DNA of 64,000 nt from Chryseobacterium gleum (GCF_900636535.1 NZ_LR134289.1:496001-560000), one strand, 5' to 3'. Shown: positions 9,294-18,948, numbered from the stretch's first letter. Notes: generated by a model from the letters alone, not told the origin. Program-made: numbers and translations.

Positions 9294-9782
9294 ATGAAAT
9301 TGGAAATACAGCCCATAGGAAATTCTTATTCGGAACAAGCTATTGACCTGATTTTAACGATTCAGCAGAAAGAGTTTAATATTCCGATTACTATAGAAGA
9401 TCAGCCTGATCTTTTGCAGATAGAAAGTTTTTATGCGGAAGCCGGAGGTAACTTCTGGGGAGCTTTTGTAAACGGAGAACTGGTAGGTTCCATTGCCTTG
9501 GTTAAGTTTGACAAAAGGGCAGGAGCAATCAGGAAAATGTTTGTGAAAAAAGAATTCAGGGGAAAAGAACTCAATATTGCACAGGAATTACTGGAAGTTT
9601 TAATTACTTTCTGCCGTAAAAACGGAATTGATGATCTATATTTGGGAACCATAACGGTACTGAAAGCAGCCCAGCGTTTCTATGAAAGGAATCATTTTGT
9701 GAAGATTGAAAAAGGAAATCTACCAGGTAAATTTCCTCTGATGAGTGCTGATGATATTTTTTACCATTTACATATTGACTGA
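9294..9782 (+). CDS. GNAT family N-acetyltransferase
   Basis: A 162-residue acetyltransferase with motif A visible as IRKMFVKKEFRGKELNIAQELL (R-G-K loop, residues about 80-100) and a C-terminal region with AQRFYERNHFVKI. It ends two bases before the MarR gene, and the two are almost certainly cotranscribed. GNAT-MarR pairs are common, and some such acetyltransferases inactivate toxic amines sensed by the regulator. The substrate here is unknown. Confidence 0.85.
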   Translation: MKLEIQPIGNSYSEQAIDLILTIQQKEFNIPITIEDQPDLLQIESFYAEAGGNFWGAFVNGELVGSIALVKFDKRAGAIRKMFVKKEFRGKELNIAQELLEVLITFCRKNGIDDLYLGTITVLKAAQRFYERNHFVKIEKGNLPGKFPLMSADDIFYHLHID

Positions 9783-9784
9783 AC

Positions 9785-10264
9785 ATGAATGTAATCAACG
9801 AAGCAGGAATTCTTGCCATATCCACAAGGCTACACCGCCTCAGTGAACAATTGAGAAAGGATGGCGCATTGATCTATAAAGCATTCGGAATCGATTTTGA
9901 ATTGAAGTGGTTTCCGGTCATTTTTACCATTTACAAAAAAGAAATAGCAAGTGTGGTAGAGATAGCTAATGAAATCGGATATACACATCCATCAACCATA
10001 ACCCTCCTCAAAGAACTTGAAAAGCTGGAACTGATACAGTGGGAAAAAGATAAGCAGGACGAAAGAAAAAGACTGTTTAAGCTCACTTCAAAAGGGAATG
10101 AGCTTATTGAAAAAATGAAACCCGTTTGGGAACTGTTGTCCCGGGTTTTGGGAGATATCGCAGACAATAAAAATAATCTGCTGACTGCCATTGATGAAGC
10201 AGAAGAGAAAATTGCCAGTCAGTCTTTTTATCAAAGAGCGATGCAGGTGAAGAATGAGAAGTAA
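9785..10264 (+). CDS. MarR family transcriptional regulator
   Basis: A 159-residue winged-helix regulator. The HTH is at about residues 45-80 (IASVVEIANEIGYTHPSTITLLKELEKLELI) and the wing follows with KDKQDERKRLFKLTSKG, the DxRxR signature of MarR proteins. Terminal helices would form the dimer. The palindrome at 9259-9270 is a good candidate operator for the two-gene operon. The inducing ligand is unknown. Confidence 0.88.
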   Translation: MNVINEAGILAISTRLHRLSEQLRKDGALIYKAFGIDFELKWFPVIFTIYKKEIASVVEIANEIGYTHPSTITLLKELEKLELIQWEKDKQDERKRLFKLTSKGNELIEKMKPVWELLSRVLGDIADNKNNLLTAIDEAEEKIASQSFYQRAMQVKNEK

Positions 10265-10272
10265 GTAGATTT

Positions 10273-10902
10273 TTATTCCACTATTATGTCAAGCGGATCT
10301 CTGACAGGTGTGATACCTATTAAATATTCTTTATCTTCTGCAGTTAATTCAGCTATACCCAGTGCAATATCTTCCCATGCTTTTCCTCCTTTACGTGTAA
10401 GGGCAAATTCAATGGATTGAATTTTAGGCTTTTTATTGAGTCCCAATATTCTTAAATCTATTCTTTGTCCTTCTTTTATTTTACCTTCTGCAATTTGTCC
10501 TATTAAGAAAAAGTTTCTTCCGGTAAGTTGAAATGCATTATTAAGCTTAAATTGAGCAACCGTTAAATGATGCCAGCTATATCTGCAATATCTGCATTGC
10601 TTTGCTTGTGGAGTACGGGCTAATTTATTGCAATTTGGACAATAATTGAAAAAAACTTTTTCAGGAGTTTCTCTCATGATCCGTTTTACTGTATTTTGTT
10701 CAAAAGCTTCATATCCGTTCTCCAATAGCTTTATGATTTCAGGTTCAGTATTAATCCACCCTCGTTCAATCATTATATTCCTCAAATAAATACTATCAGA
10801 ACTTTTGTAAGTATACATATGATGATTCAATGCTAATATTTCATTCTCTGTCATTAACCTTCTGAAATACCTAATGATATAATCTATAGTTTCCCTATCC
10901 AT
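10273..10902 (-). CDS. Hypothetical zinc-ribbon protein
   Basis: A 209-residue cytoplasmic protein I cannot assign to a named family. A clear zinc ribbon is formed by Cys88/Cys91 (YCPNC) and Cys103/Cys106 (CRYC). Residues 1-80 are helical and charged. Residues 110-209 look like a beta-rich domain with EGQRIDLRILGLNKKPKIQSIEF. It is convergent with the MarR gene (8-base gap) and probably transcribed alone. A nucleic-acid or protein-binding role is only suggested by the ribbon. Confidence 0.65.
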   Translation of the reverse strand: MDRETIDYIIRYFRRLMTENEILALNHHMYTYKSSDSIYLRNIMIERGWINTEPEIIKLLENGYEAFEQNTVKRIMRETPEKVFFNYCPNCNKLARTPQAKQCRYCRYSWHHLTVAQFKLNNAFQLTGRNFFLIGQIAEGKIKEGQRIDLRILGLNKKPKIQSIEFALTRKGGKAWEDIALGIAELTAEDKEYLIGITPVRDPLDIIVE

Positions 10903-11027
10903 ATCTGACTGAACAAGATAAATATTTAATTATTTATTTTGGGCTAATTTATCATTTATTTCTTTAAAACAGACTTACATTATGGATTGTGATAATTAAG
11001 AAATAGAAATTTGCTACTGACAAACTG

Positions 11028-11052
11028 TTGTCGCCAAAGTATCCTAACTTTG
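11028..11052 (+). promoter_or_regulatory. Promoter of the YdeI-like gene
   Basis: TAACTTTG (11045-11052) is an exact TAnnTTTG -7 element, with TTG at 11028-11030 upstream. The spacer (14) is shorter than usual. The gene starts at 11081. Confidence 0.6.
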
Positions 11053-11080
11053 CATCATAGTAAAACTAAACTACTGGAAA

Positions 11081-11653
11081 ATGGATGAGAAAAAAACTTT
11101 TCATGTCAAAACAAGGAAGGACTGGCGGCAATGGCTGGAAGAGAATCATCATATAGAACAGTCTGTCTGGCTTATTTGCAATACCAAAAAATCCAATTTA
11201 CCCTCTGTTTCCTGGAGTGAACTGGTAGATGAAGCTCTTTGTTTTGGCTGGATTGACAGTACAAGAAAGACCCTTGATGAAGGATCCTTTATACAGTTAT
11301 TCAGCAGACGTAAGCCCGGCAGTACTTGGTCTAAAATCAATAAGGAGAAGGTTCAGAAGCTGATAGAAAATAATCTGATGATGAAAGCTGGATTTGAAAC
11401 CATCAGAATGGCAAAAGAAAATGGCTCCTGGAATATTTTAGACAGTGTGGAAGACCTTGTAATCCCGGAAGATCTGAATGAAGCTTTTAAAATTCATGAA
11501 GGCTCTGAAGCCTATTTTCAAAGTTTGAGCAAGTCCATAAAAAAAATGATGCTGCAATGGATTGTGCTTGCCAAAAGACCTGAAACCCGGAAAAATCGTA
11601 TTGATGAAATTGCAAGACAGGCTGCTCAGAACAGAAAACCTAAAAACTTTTAA
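11081..11653 (+). CDS. YdeI/OmpD-associated family protein
   Basis: A 190-residue protein of the YdeI/OmdA family (bacteriocin-protection type). The conserved N-terminal block WRQWLEENH...VWLICNTKK leads to the hallmark VDEALCFGWIDST and SRRKPGSTWSKINKEKV, and the C-terminal block has LQWIVLAKRPETRKNRIDEI. The family is cytoplasmic and associated with stress and peptide resistance, with no defined reaction. Its own promoter precedes it and it shares a terminator with the convergent TonB receptor. Confidence 0.85.
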   Translation: MDEKKTFHVKTRKDWRQWLEENHHIEQSVWLICNTKKSNLPSVSWSELVDEALCFGWIDSTRKTLDEGSFIQLFSRRKPGSTWSKINKEKVQKLIENNLMMKAGFETIRMAKENGSWNILDSVEDLVIPEDLNEAFKIHEGSEAYFQSLSKSIKKMMLQWIVLAKRPETRKNRIDEIARQAAQNRKPKNF

Positions 11654-11681
11654 GTTTCTTATTGCTGATTAATAAATAAAA

Positions 11682-11711
11682 CAGGCTGTTCCTTTTTGGA
11701 ACAGCCTGCTT
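11682..11711. terminator. Bidirectional terminator
   Basis: CAGGCTGTTCC (11682-11692) and GGAACAGCCTG (11698-11708) form an 11-bp stem. The T tract is on the minus-strand side (TTTTATTT), so it mainly ends the TonB receptor gene. Confidence 0.8.
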
Positions 11712-11739
11712 ATTACTTCATTGTTGAAATGATATTGTA

Positions 11740-14349
11740 TTAGAATCTCAAAGTTGCTGCAACAGACCAGGTTCTTCCAAAACCAAGGAATCCTGTATTA
11801 CCGTCTGCAACACCCTGATACACTCTGCCAGCTTCCTGATAAGTTTTTCCGGCATCCGGGCCATTGGCAATTTTATCGCCTGCGAAGATGTTGGAGCTTA
11901 ATTCAGAAATATAATATTTGTTGAATAAGTTATATACGTTCGCTCTCAATGTTAAAGACTTTTTCGCATCCAATGTGAATTTGTAAGAAGCCCCTACATC
12001 AAATAAATGATAGCTTGGTAACTTTACAATTCCTTTTTCTCTTGCGGCTTCTGTAAGGAAATTGATCGGGTTGAACTGTGCATAAAGCTTGTCATAATAT
12101 TCCCAGTTGGCATCAATACTGAAAGCTTTGGTAATATTATAATCAGCTCCGATGCTGGCTGTTGTTTGAGCTGCGTCCCCAACCTTCAGGTCTTTAATAT
12201 TGATCGTTCCCGTTGCACCTGCAATTTCCTGGTTGTTCTGAACATCAAGAATGTTGAAGTTGGCGTTTCCTTTATACTTCCAGTTCCCCAATGATACCAT
12301 TCCTCTTAATCTAAGATTAGTGAAAGGTCTTGCTTTTGCTTCCAATTCGATTCCCTGGTGTAATTGTCCTACGTTCAATGCATTATAGAAGTAAGCATTT
12401 CCAAGGGTTAACTGAGAGAATTTGGCAACATCTGCAGCCGTAGCATTGAATGTTCTTGAAATGAATCTGTCATCCCATTGCGTTCTGTAAGCGTTGATGT
12501 TCACATCCACATAACGGGATTTGAAACCGTAACCTAATTCTACAGAGAAGATTCTTTCATTCTTCGCATCATTGTAGATGTTCTGGTTTGAAGGGAATAA
12601 AGCGTTGAATAACGGCTGTCTTGAAATAACCCCTGTATTGAAAAATACATTGTGGTGATCGTCAATATTATAGTTGGCACCTCCTTTTACAATATAACCC
12701 GTTTTGTGGTACCATTTTGTTTCCTGGTTTCCAGGAGTGTACAGCATATAATCTCTTCTCTTGTAATATTGCTCGGAAACAGATCCCTGAACAGATGCAC
12801 TCAGCTTTTCAGAGCTGTATTCAACCATTCCGTAAATACCTGCCCATTTTACCAGACCTTCGTTGTGGATAGATACTTTCTGAGCATCTTTAAGCTTGGT
12901 AAGCGGCTCCGGCTTTACAGTTTGATTAATGTAATATCCTTTCGGAGCATTGGCTGTGGAAGGAACAAATAACGCATCAGATCCTAACATATCTGTTACA
13001 ATATCGTACAGCGCGCCTTTATAGGTCTTAAGATCAATACCTCCGTTGAAAGTCCAGTTATTTTTTTTGTAATTAAGGTCAGCAATCACTCCATACCAGT
13101 CATGAGCATTGATACTCTGTTTTCTTACGATACCGCTGGTTCCGTTCAGAGTAGAAACATATTGTCCGTTGTAATCACCGGGAGAACCTGCAGGTGCAGT
13201 AAAGGTAGACTTCTGGAAGGTATTTCCATTATAATCAGTTACCATACCACCTCTGTTGTAACGGTAAATCATATCCCAGTTGATCGTACCGTCTCCACCA
13301 GGACCATAATTCATGAAATTCATGGTTTGTCCGCTGGCGTTCTTGATAGAACCGTTAAGTCCGGTACCTCCACCGCCACGTCCCCAAGAACCATAAACAA
13401 CTGTAGATAACTTAAGATTATCATTCATTGTCCAGTCCCAGTTCAAAGATGCGATAGGCTTATGGTAGAAGTTAGGAGCTAGGTTGAATTGAGAACCGTT
13501 TAACATTCCTGTTTGCGGGTTGTATCTTCTTCCATAGGTTTCAAACTGCTGCAGTGTTGCTACGTTTGCTCCGGTGGCAGAAGATCTTCTTGTGTCGTGT
13601 ACCTGTGGTGCTCCGGTTGCAATTAAATTGAAAGCATGTTTTTCATTAGGCTTAAATCCTGTTGAGAAAAACCATGAGTAACCTTCTCCTTTCGTTCCGT
13701 TGATGTATCCGTCACCTTGCCAGCGGGAAAGCAATACGGTTGTTCCCCATTTGTTTTTTAACCCTGAGGAGTACATCGCAGAAATTCTGGAGTAGTTATC
13801 ATTTCCAACTTCACCTTTAATCATTGCTTTCTGCTCGGCATCGGTAGCTTTGGTTACAATATTGATCGTTCCTCCTACAGACGGAACTACAAATTTAGAA
13901 GCTCCCAAACCTCTCTGGATCTGAATATTGCTGGCAATATCCGCCAATCCCGTCCAGTTAGACCAATACACAGTACCTCCCTGCATGTCATTCACCGGCT
14001 GTCCGTTGATAATCACCGCAATGTTAGCACCATCAAAACCTCTCATGTTGATTCTGCTGTCTCCGAATCCTCCACCTACTTTAGTGACGTAAACGGATGG
14101 GGTAGACTTCATAATCTCAGGGAATTCTCTATTTCCCAGTTTCTCCTGAATTTCTGCTGCCTTGATGTTGGAAACTGCAACAGGAGTTTTTCTCTCTTTG
14201 GCTGTTTGGGAAAGGTTTCTACCCACCAACATCACCTCATCAATAGATTTGGATTTTTCTAATGAATCCTTCGTACTCTGCCCGTAATACAAGGCCGCCG
14301 TAGGTAATACAAGCGCTATAATTAGACGCTTTTTAAAAATAATGCTCAT
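11740..14349 (-). CDS. TonB-dependent outer-membrane receptor
   Basis: An 869-residue receptor with an N-terminal signal peptide (about residues 1-23). The plug domain (residues 50-175) carries TPVAVSNIKAAEIQEKLG, STPSVYV, RINMRGFDG, the GQPVNDMQGG stretch and the end motif GGTINIVTK. A 22-strand barrel follows, ending in the aromatic C-terminal LGFGRTWSVAATLRF. There is no CarboxypepD-like N-terminal extension and no SusD partner beside it, so it is an ordinary TonB receptor rather than a SusCD transporter. The ligand (siderophore, metal or other) cannot be deduced. Confidence 0.93.
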   Translation of the reverse strand: MSIIFKKRLIIALVLPTAALYYGQSTKDSLEKSKSIDEVMLVGRNLSQTAKERKTPVAVSNIKAAEIQEKLGNREFPEIMKSTPSVYVTKVGGGFGDSRINMRGFDGANIAVIINGQPVNDMQGGTVYWSNWTGLADIASNIQIQRGLGASKFVVPSVGGTINIVTKATDAEQKAMIKGEVGNDNYSRISAMYSSGLKNKWGTTVLLSRWQGDGYINGTKGEGYSWFFSTGFKPNEKHAFNLIATGAPQVHDTRRSSATGANVATLQQFETYGRRYNPQTGMLNGSQFNLAPNFYHKPIASLNWDWTMNDNLKLSTVVYGSWGRGGGGTGLNGSIKNASGQTMNFMNYGPGGDGTINWDMIYRYNRGGMVTDYNGNTFQKSTFTAPAGSPGDYNGQYVSTLNGTSGIVRKQSINAHDWYGVIADLNYKKNNWTFNGGIDLKTYKGALYDIVTDMLGSDALFVPSTANAPKGYYINQTVKPEPLTKLKDAQKVSIHNEGLVKWAGIYGMVEYSSEKLSASVQGSVSEQYYKRRDYMLYTPGNQETKWYHKTGYIVKGGANYNIDDHHNVFFNTGVISRQPLFNALFPSNQNIYNDAKNERIFSVELGYGFKSRYVDVNINAYRTQWDDRFISRTFNATAADVAKFSQLTLGNAYFYNALNVGQLHQGIELEAKARPFTNLRLRGMVSLGNWKYKGNANFNILDVQNNQEIAGATGTINIKDLKVGDAAQTTASIGADYNITKAFSIDANWEYYDKLYAQFNPINFLTEAAREKGIVKLPSYHLFDVGASYKFTLDAKKSLTLRANVYNLFNKYYISELSSNIFAGDKIANGPDAGKTYQEAGRVYQGVADGNTGFLGFGRTWSVAATLRF

Positions 14350-14721
14350 GAAATAAACTAGCGTGTTTGATTTTAAGGCTGCAAAGATGAATAATTATTT
14401 TTTAATTAAGTATTAAATCTTAACGAAGTGATTTTATTCAGTTTTTGAATCATGCTGTATTGCTCACTTTTTTGAATATGTTAATTGTTTTACCTCTTTC
14501 GTTTACAATTTGTTAAGACAGGAAATCATGGCAAAACCCGCTTGCTTTTAACGGATAAAAATAATTATGCGGTTCTTCACATTTTTAAATAAAACCAAAT
14601 ATTGTTGGAAAATATATTATAATAATAGCTAAGTAATAAAAGCCGTAGATGACTTGAATCATAATTATTATACTGTTGTTTCGATAACTTGTATCATCAT
14701 TTTATTCAAATCGTATTATTT
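14350..14721. other. Divergent intergenic region
   Basis: About 370 bases between the TonB receptor and the iron-permease-like gene. On the minus strand CATCTTTG (14382-14389) is one mismatch from the -7 box and would serve the receptor. Otherwise it is AT-rich. I found no Fur-like box I would defend and no RNA gene. Confidence 0.4.
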
Positions 14722-15120
14722 ATGAAAAAAAAATTTTTTGAAAGGTTTTCGGATCGTGTTGTTTGTATAACCGGAAGTCCAGGTGCTTTTATTACAGCAA
14801 GTTTACTGGTTATTGTCTGGGCTGTAAGTGGACCTCTTTTCAATTATTCTGAAACCTGGCAGCTTGTTATCAATACAGGTACCACAATTGTAACTTTTCT
14901 GATGGTATTTCTGATTCAAAAAACTCAGAACAAAGATTCCAAGGCGATTCAGATAAAGCTTAATGAACTGATTGCATCCTATGAAAAAGCCAGCAACCGG
15001 CTGGTTGATATTGAAGATCTGACGGAAGAAGAGCTGGACAAACTCCATAAATATTATGAGCAGCTTAGCAAGCAGTCCAAAGAACAACAAGATTCCAGGG
15101 ATTCTGCGAAAGATGAATAG
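14722..15120 (+). CDS. Low-affinity iron permease family membrane protein
   Basis: About 132 residues from the ATG at 14722; an upstream TTG at 14689 is in frame, but the MKKKFFERFSD start fits the family better. Two transmembrane helices are visible (AFITASLLVIVWAVSGPLF, and WQLVINTGTTIVTFLMVFLIQ), followed by QKTQNKDSKAIQIKLNEL, the family signature, and an acidic coiled-coil tail. Bacterial members are named after the yeast Fet4-type permease domain, but a transport role is weakly supported. It leads a run with CinA, SDR and amylase genes. Confidence 0.8.
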   Translation: MKKKFFERFSDRVVCITGSPGAFITASLLVIVWAVSGPLFNYSETWQLVINTGTTIVTFLMVFLIQKTQNKDSKAIQIKLNELIASYEKASNRLVDIEDLTEEELDKLHKYYEQLSKQSKEQQDSRDSAKDE

Positions 15121-15149
15121 TTGGGAAGTCCTGATATAAAATATAATTA

Positions 15150-15719
15150 ATGATTTTAAAATCTTCACAAATTGCTCACGCTGATTCGCTATCAGTGAAA
15201 TCCTTAGTGCATTTCGTTATAGAACTGGAAAAGCTGTTTAAGCGTATAGGAGAATATCTGCTTTCGGGAAATGAAACTGTTTCAACAGCCGAAAGTGTTA
15301 CTGCTGGCTTCCTGCAGTTTTCGTTTTCCCAGATGAAAGATGCTTCCCAATTCTTTAAAGGGGGAATGACCGCGTATACTTTAGAAGAAAAAGTAAATCT
15401 TCTTGATGTAGATGCTGCTGAAGCCAGGCAATTTAACAGTGTATCTCCTCATATTGCTGAAACTATGGCGCTACAGGCAGGTAAAATATACAAAACAGAC
15501 TGGTCTATCGGAGTAACGGGGTATGCTACTCCGGTGGAAGAATCACATGGAAAGCTTTTCGCTTACTTCGCCATTGCTTATAAAGGAAAGGTTGTTCTTT
15601 CTGAAAAATTAGATCTGCATTCCAGAACAAAGTCTGTTAATGCTCAGCTTTATTACAGTGAATTCATTCTGGGATGCTTTAAGCTGGAACTCGATAAACG
15701 CCATGAAAACAAAGAATAA
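15150..15719 (+). CDS. CinA C-terminal domain protein
   Basis: A 189-residue protein matching the stand-alone CinA C-terminal (PncC-like) domain. The core is VSTAESVTAGFLQFSF (about residues 47-62), then FFKGGMTAYTLEEKVNLL and the active-site region DWSIGVTGYATP. PncC deamidates nicotinamide mononucleotide. This copy keeps the TAES and GVTGYA features but has a 30-residue N-terminal extension, so activity is plausible rather than shown. It lies between the permease-like gene and an SDR gene, with short gaps that suggest one operon. Confidence 0.8.
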   Translation: MILKSSQIAHADSLSVKSLVHFVIELEKLFKRIGEYLLSGNETVSTAESVTAGFLQFSFSQMKDASQFFKGGMTAYTLEEKVNLLDVDAAEARQFNSVSPHIAETMALQAGKIYKTDWSIGVTGYATPVEESHGKLFAYFAIAYKGKVVLSEKLDLHSRTKSVNAQLYYSEFILGCFKLELDKRHENKE

Positions 15720-15751
15720 GCCTATTTCAATAATATACTATAATCACACTT

Positions 15752-16504
15752 ATGAAAGATTTACAACTGAAAAATAAATCGGTCCTTATTACAGGAGCAG
15801 ACAGCGGAATTGGTAAAGCCATCGCTCTTTTGTTTGCCAAGGAAGGAGCTGATATTGCATTTATACACTACCATGACGCCAAAGATGCTCAGAAAACAAG
15901 TCAGGAAATTGAAAAACTGGGACACAAAGTTCTCTCATTTGAAGGAGACATTAATGACAGTACATTCTGTAAAACTGTTGTTGATGAGGTCGTTTCCAAA
16001 TTCGGTGGAATAGATATCCTCATTAATAATGCCGGGACACAGGTTCCGTGCAATGCGATAGAGGATCTCAAAGAAGAAGATATCCGAAAGACTTTTGATT
16101 CAAACATTATTGGAATGATCCTGCTGACAAAATTTGTATTTCCCCATTTAAAAAAGGGTGGTGTTATTATTAATACAACCTCTGCCACCGCTTATATGGG
16201 ACATGAAGAACTATTGGATTATTCCGCAACCAAAGGAGCCATTGTTTCGTTCACACGCTCACTGGCGCTTCAGGCTAAACCGAAAGGAATACGTGTGAAT
16301 GCCGTAGCGCCAGGACCTGTAGCCACACCGCTTACGGAAAAAACATTCGGCGAAGAGGATGAGGATCAGGATAAACCGCCTTTAGAACGTAATGCCTCTA
16401 CTGAAGAAGTGGCAGCAAGCTTTTTATTTCTTGCTACAGAGGCCTCCGCACAGTTTACCGGGCAGGTTCTTCACCCGAATGGCGGCTTAATTGTTAACGG
16501 TTAA
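15752..16504 (+). CDS. SDR family oxidoreductase
   Basis: A 250-residue classical short-chain dehydrogenase. The Rossmann motif TGADSGIG is at residues 14-21, NNAG near residue 92, the catalytic YSATK near residue 160, and the PGPV segment after VNAVA. It resembles the YghA-like stress SDRs without the N-terminal extension seen in the paralogue at 38956. It would use NAD(P)H on an unknown carbonyl compound. The amylase gene follows after nine bases. Confidence 0.88.
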   Translation: MKDLQLKNKSVLITGADSGIGKAIALLFAKEGADIAFIHYHDAKDAQKTSQEIEKLGHKVLSFEGDINDSTFCKTVVDEVVSKFGGIDILINNAGTQVPCNAIEDLKEEDIRKTFDSNIIGMILLTKFVFPHLKKGGVIINTTSATAYMGHEELLDYSATKGAIVSFTRSLALQAKPKGIRVNAVAPGPVATPLTEKTFGEEDEDQDKPPLERNASTEEVAASFLFLATEASAQFTGQVLHPNGGLIVNG

Positions 16505-16513
16505 TCATAATAT

Positions 16514-17992
16514 ATGAACGGGGTTATGATTCAGTTTTTCCATTGGTACCATCCGGGAAACCTTTGGAATGAGTTTGCTGAAAAAGCAGAATATTTAAAA
16601 GATCTGGGGTTTACTGCCGTCTGGTTTCCTCCTGCCAATAAATGCAGTCTCAATATGGAAGGACGTGGCTATGATGTCTATGATCTTTACGATCTGGGAG
16701 AATTTAATCAGAAAGGAAGTATACCCACTCGTTACGGGACGAAAGCTGAATATTTAATGGCTATAGAGAAAGCGCATGAGGTGGGAATGTCTGTGTACGC
16801 AGATATTGTTTTAAACCATAGGATGGGAGGAGATGAAGAAGAAAAGATGGTGGTGCATCAGCTGAATGAAGAAAACCGTAATGAAAGAATCTCAGAAAAT
16901 ATGGAGGTTTCGGCCTATACGAAATTTACTTTTCCGGGAAGAAAAGGAGTGTATTCGGACTTTATATGGGATTATCATTGCTTCAGTGGTATTGATTATG
17001 TGATCAGAGAAGGAGAGGAGATGAAGGGTGTTTTTAAAATCCATAATGAATATGGTGAAGAGTGGACGGATGCGGTAAGCCACCAGTTTGGTAATTATGA
17101 TTATCTGATGGGCGCTGATATAGAATACCGTAATCCTTATGTTGTGCAGGAAATGAAAAACTGGATCAGATGGTATATGGAAACAACAAAGGTTGACGGG
17201 ATACGCCTGGATGCTTTAAAACACATTTCTTCAGACTTCCTGAAAGACTGGACCCAATATATAAAGACAGAAATTAACCCTGAATGCTATATTCTGGGAG
17301 AATTCTGGAAAGACGAAGCCGAGAAAATTGAATATTTTTCTGATCAGATGACTGGCCTCATTTCCTGTTTTGATGCGCCGCTGCATTACAATTTCTTCAG
17401 AGCCTCAGACGAAGGTAGAAATTATGATCTGAGTGGAATATTAAAAGGAAGTTTTCTGGAAAAGAAACCTGTTTTCTCGGTTTCCTTTGTGGAAAATCAT
17501 GATACGCAGCAGCTTCAGGCTCTTGAGTCTGCGGTGAAAGACTGGTTTAAGCCCTTGGCTTATGCTATTATTCTCCTTACTGATGAGGCTTATCCCTGTG
17601 TATTTTATCCTGACCTTTTTGGCGCAGAATATATTGATATAAAAGAAGATCAGGAAGTACATATTATTATGCCGAAGGTAGAAGAACTTCCCGGACTCCT
17701 TGAAGCAAGAAAGCTTTTTGCATATGGTAATCAGATTGATTATTTTGATCATCCCAACTGCATAGCTTTTGTTCGGACAGGAGATGAAAAGCATCCGGGC
17801 TGTGTTGTGATCATGTCCAACAGTGAAGAAGGCTATAAAGAAATAGAATTGGGAAAAGAACATGCAGATTCAGTCTATATTGATTTCTTAAAGAACCGCC
17901 ATGAAGAAATTGCTGCTGATCAGAACGGAAAAGCTGTATTCCGGGTAAATTCCGGCTCGGTAAGTGTATGGGTGAAAAAACAAACACCGTAA
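16514..17992 (+). CDS. Cytoplasmic alpha-amylase (GH13, subfamily 5 type)
   Basis: A 492-residue GH13 enzyme without a signal peptide, similar in plan to E. coli AmyA and Bacillus liquefying amylases. Conserved regions are all present: DIVLNHRMGGD (region I), VDGIRLDALKH with nucleophile Asp233 (II), ILGEFWK with acid/base Glu263 (III), and FVENHDTQ with Asp330 (IV). It would hydrolyse internal alpha-1,4 bonds of maltodextrin or glycogen in the cytoplasm. Its place beside stress-type genes suggests use of stored glycogen under starvation, an inference from context. Confidence 0.93.
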   Translation: MNGVMIQFFHWYHPGNLWNEFAEKAEYLKDLGFTAVWFPPANKCSLNMEGRGYDVYDLYDLGEFNQKGSIPTRYGTKAEYLMAIEKAHEVGMSVYADIVLNHRMGGDEEEKMVVHQLNEENRNERISENMEVSAYTKFTFPGRKGVYSDFIWDYHCFSGIDYVIREGEEMKGVFKIHNEYGEEWTDAVSHQFGNYDYLMGADIEYRNPYVVQEMKNWIRWYMETTKVDGIRLDALKHISSDFLKDWTQYIKTEINPECYILGEFWKDEAEKIEYFSDQMTGLISCFDAPLHYNFFRASDEGRNYDLSGILKGSFLEKKPVFSVSFVENHDTQQLQALESAVKDWFKPLAYAIILLTDEAYPCVFYPDLFGAEYIDIKEDQEVHIIMPKVEELPGLLEARKLFAYGNQIDYFDHPNCIAFVRTGDEKHPGCVVIMSNSEEGYKEIELGKEHADSVYIDFLKNRHEEIAADQNGKAVFRVNSGSVSVWVKKQTP

Positions 17993-18155
17993 TGGGTTAC
18001 GGATTTGCAGGTTTCTTATTCACTGCATACAGCTGTTCTTATTATATATTACAATAGTATCTCCGGAAGTTTTAGATACCACATCTTCTTATTTCAGGCA
18101 AAAATGGTCTTATAGTTGCAGATTTATCACCAATCAAACACTAAAATATTATATT

Positions 18156-18728
18156 ATGGAAACTAAAACGGCAACCAAAAAAGCAACAACAGGAAAAACA
18201 ACAACCGCAAAAACAACAGCCAAAACGCCGGCTAAAAAAAATGCAGCCAAGAGTCTGGAAGATCTTTTTGAAGATGCACTGAAAGACATTTACTGGGCTG
18301 AAAAAGCACTGTTGAAAGCGCTGCCGGTAATGATGAAGAATGCTACCGATGAAAAACTTAAAAAAGGCATTGACAAGCATATCACCGAAACAGAAGGTCA
18401 TGTGGAAAGACTGGAGGAATGTTTTAAAGCATTGGGTAAAAAAGCCCAGGCCAAGAAGTGTGATGCCATGCAGGGATTGCTGGATGAAGGGAAAAGCATC
18501 ATGGAAGAGACAGAACCGGGAGCAGTAAGAGACGCAGGAATTATTGCAGCTGCACAAAAAGTTGAACATTATGAAATTGCTACGTATGGTACACTGGCAG
18601 CATTCGCAAAAGTATTGAAGGAAGAAGAATGTCTTAAAAACTTTTTAAGCACATTGGAAGAAGAAAAAAAATGTGATGAACTGCTTACAAAAGTTGCTGA
18701 TACCAATCTCAACAGCAAAGCAATGTAA
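18156..18728 (+). CDS. DUF892 (YciE/YciF-type) ferritin-like protein
   Basis: A 190-residue protein. Residues 1-31 are a Lys/Thr/Ala-rich tail resembling a histone H1-like segment, which could bind DNA. The rest is the DUF892 four-helix bundle, with SLEDLFEDALKDIYWAEKALLKALP, the HITETEGHVERLEECF metal-site helix, and QKVEHYEIATYGTL near residue 130 giving Glu and His ligands. YciF-type proteins are induced by osmotic and other stress and may have ferroxidase-like sites. The basic tail is unusual and suggests nucleoid association. Confidence 0.85.
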   Translation: METKTATKKATTGKTTTAKTTAKTPAKKNAAKSLEDLFEDALKDIYWAEKALLKALPVMMKNATDEKLKKGIDKHITETEGHVERLEECFKALGKKAQAKKCDAMQGLLDEGKSIMEETEPGAVRDAGIIAAAQKVEHYEIATYGTLAAFAKVLKEEECLKNFLSTLEEEKKCDELLTKVADTNLNSKAM

Positions 18729-18744
18729 ACATACAATCTTTATA

Positions 18745-18784
18745 AAAAAGGAGACCTGAACAAAAACCAGGTCTCCTTTTTCTT
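18745..18784 (+). terminator. Rho-independent terminator
   Basis: AAAGGAGACCTG and CAGGTCTCCTTT (18747-18758 and 18768-18779) form a 12-bp stem followed by a T run, 20 bases after the DUF892 gene. Confidence 0.88.
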
Positions 18785-18877
18785 TTTATTGGTCTCCTGT
18801 GCTTGCTTCTTAAATAGCGGCTATTCTGCGAAGTAATAATTAAATAGAGCTGTTGTTCATTTATGTATCATATTTAA

Positions 18878-18885
18878 TATATTTG
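18878..18885 (+). promoter_or_regulatory. -7 promoter element for alkB
   Basis: TATATTTG matches TAnnTTTG, 63 bases before the alkB start. A TTG lies 22 bases upstream (18853-18855). Confidence 0.5.
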
Positions 18886-18948
18886 CAGATATATTTTGTA
18901 TCAATATGTGGAAAGGATTATATGTTTTGACTGAAAATAATAACAACA

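Noticed and set aside
11740..14349. Frames opposite the TonB receptor gene (for example 12652-12972)
   Set aside because: Shadows of a well-supported coding gene; no independent signals.
14689..14721. TTG start that would lengthen the iron-permease-like protein by 11 residues
   Set aside because: The ATG at 14722 gives the family N-terminus; the extension is not protein-like.
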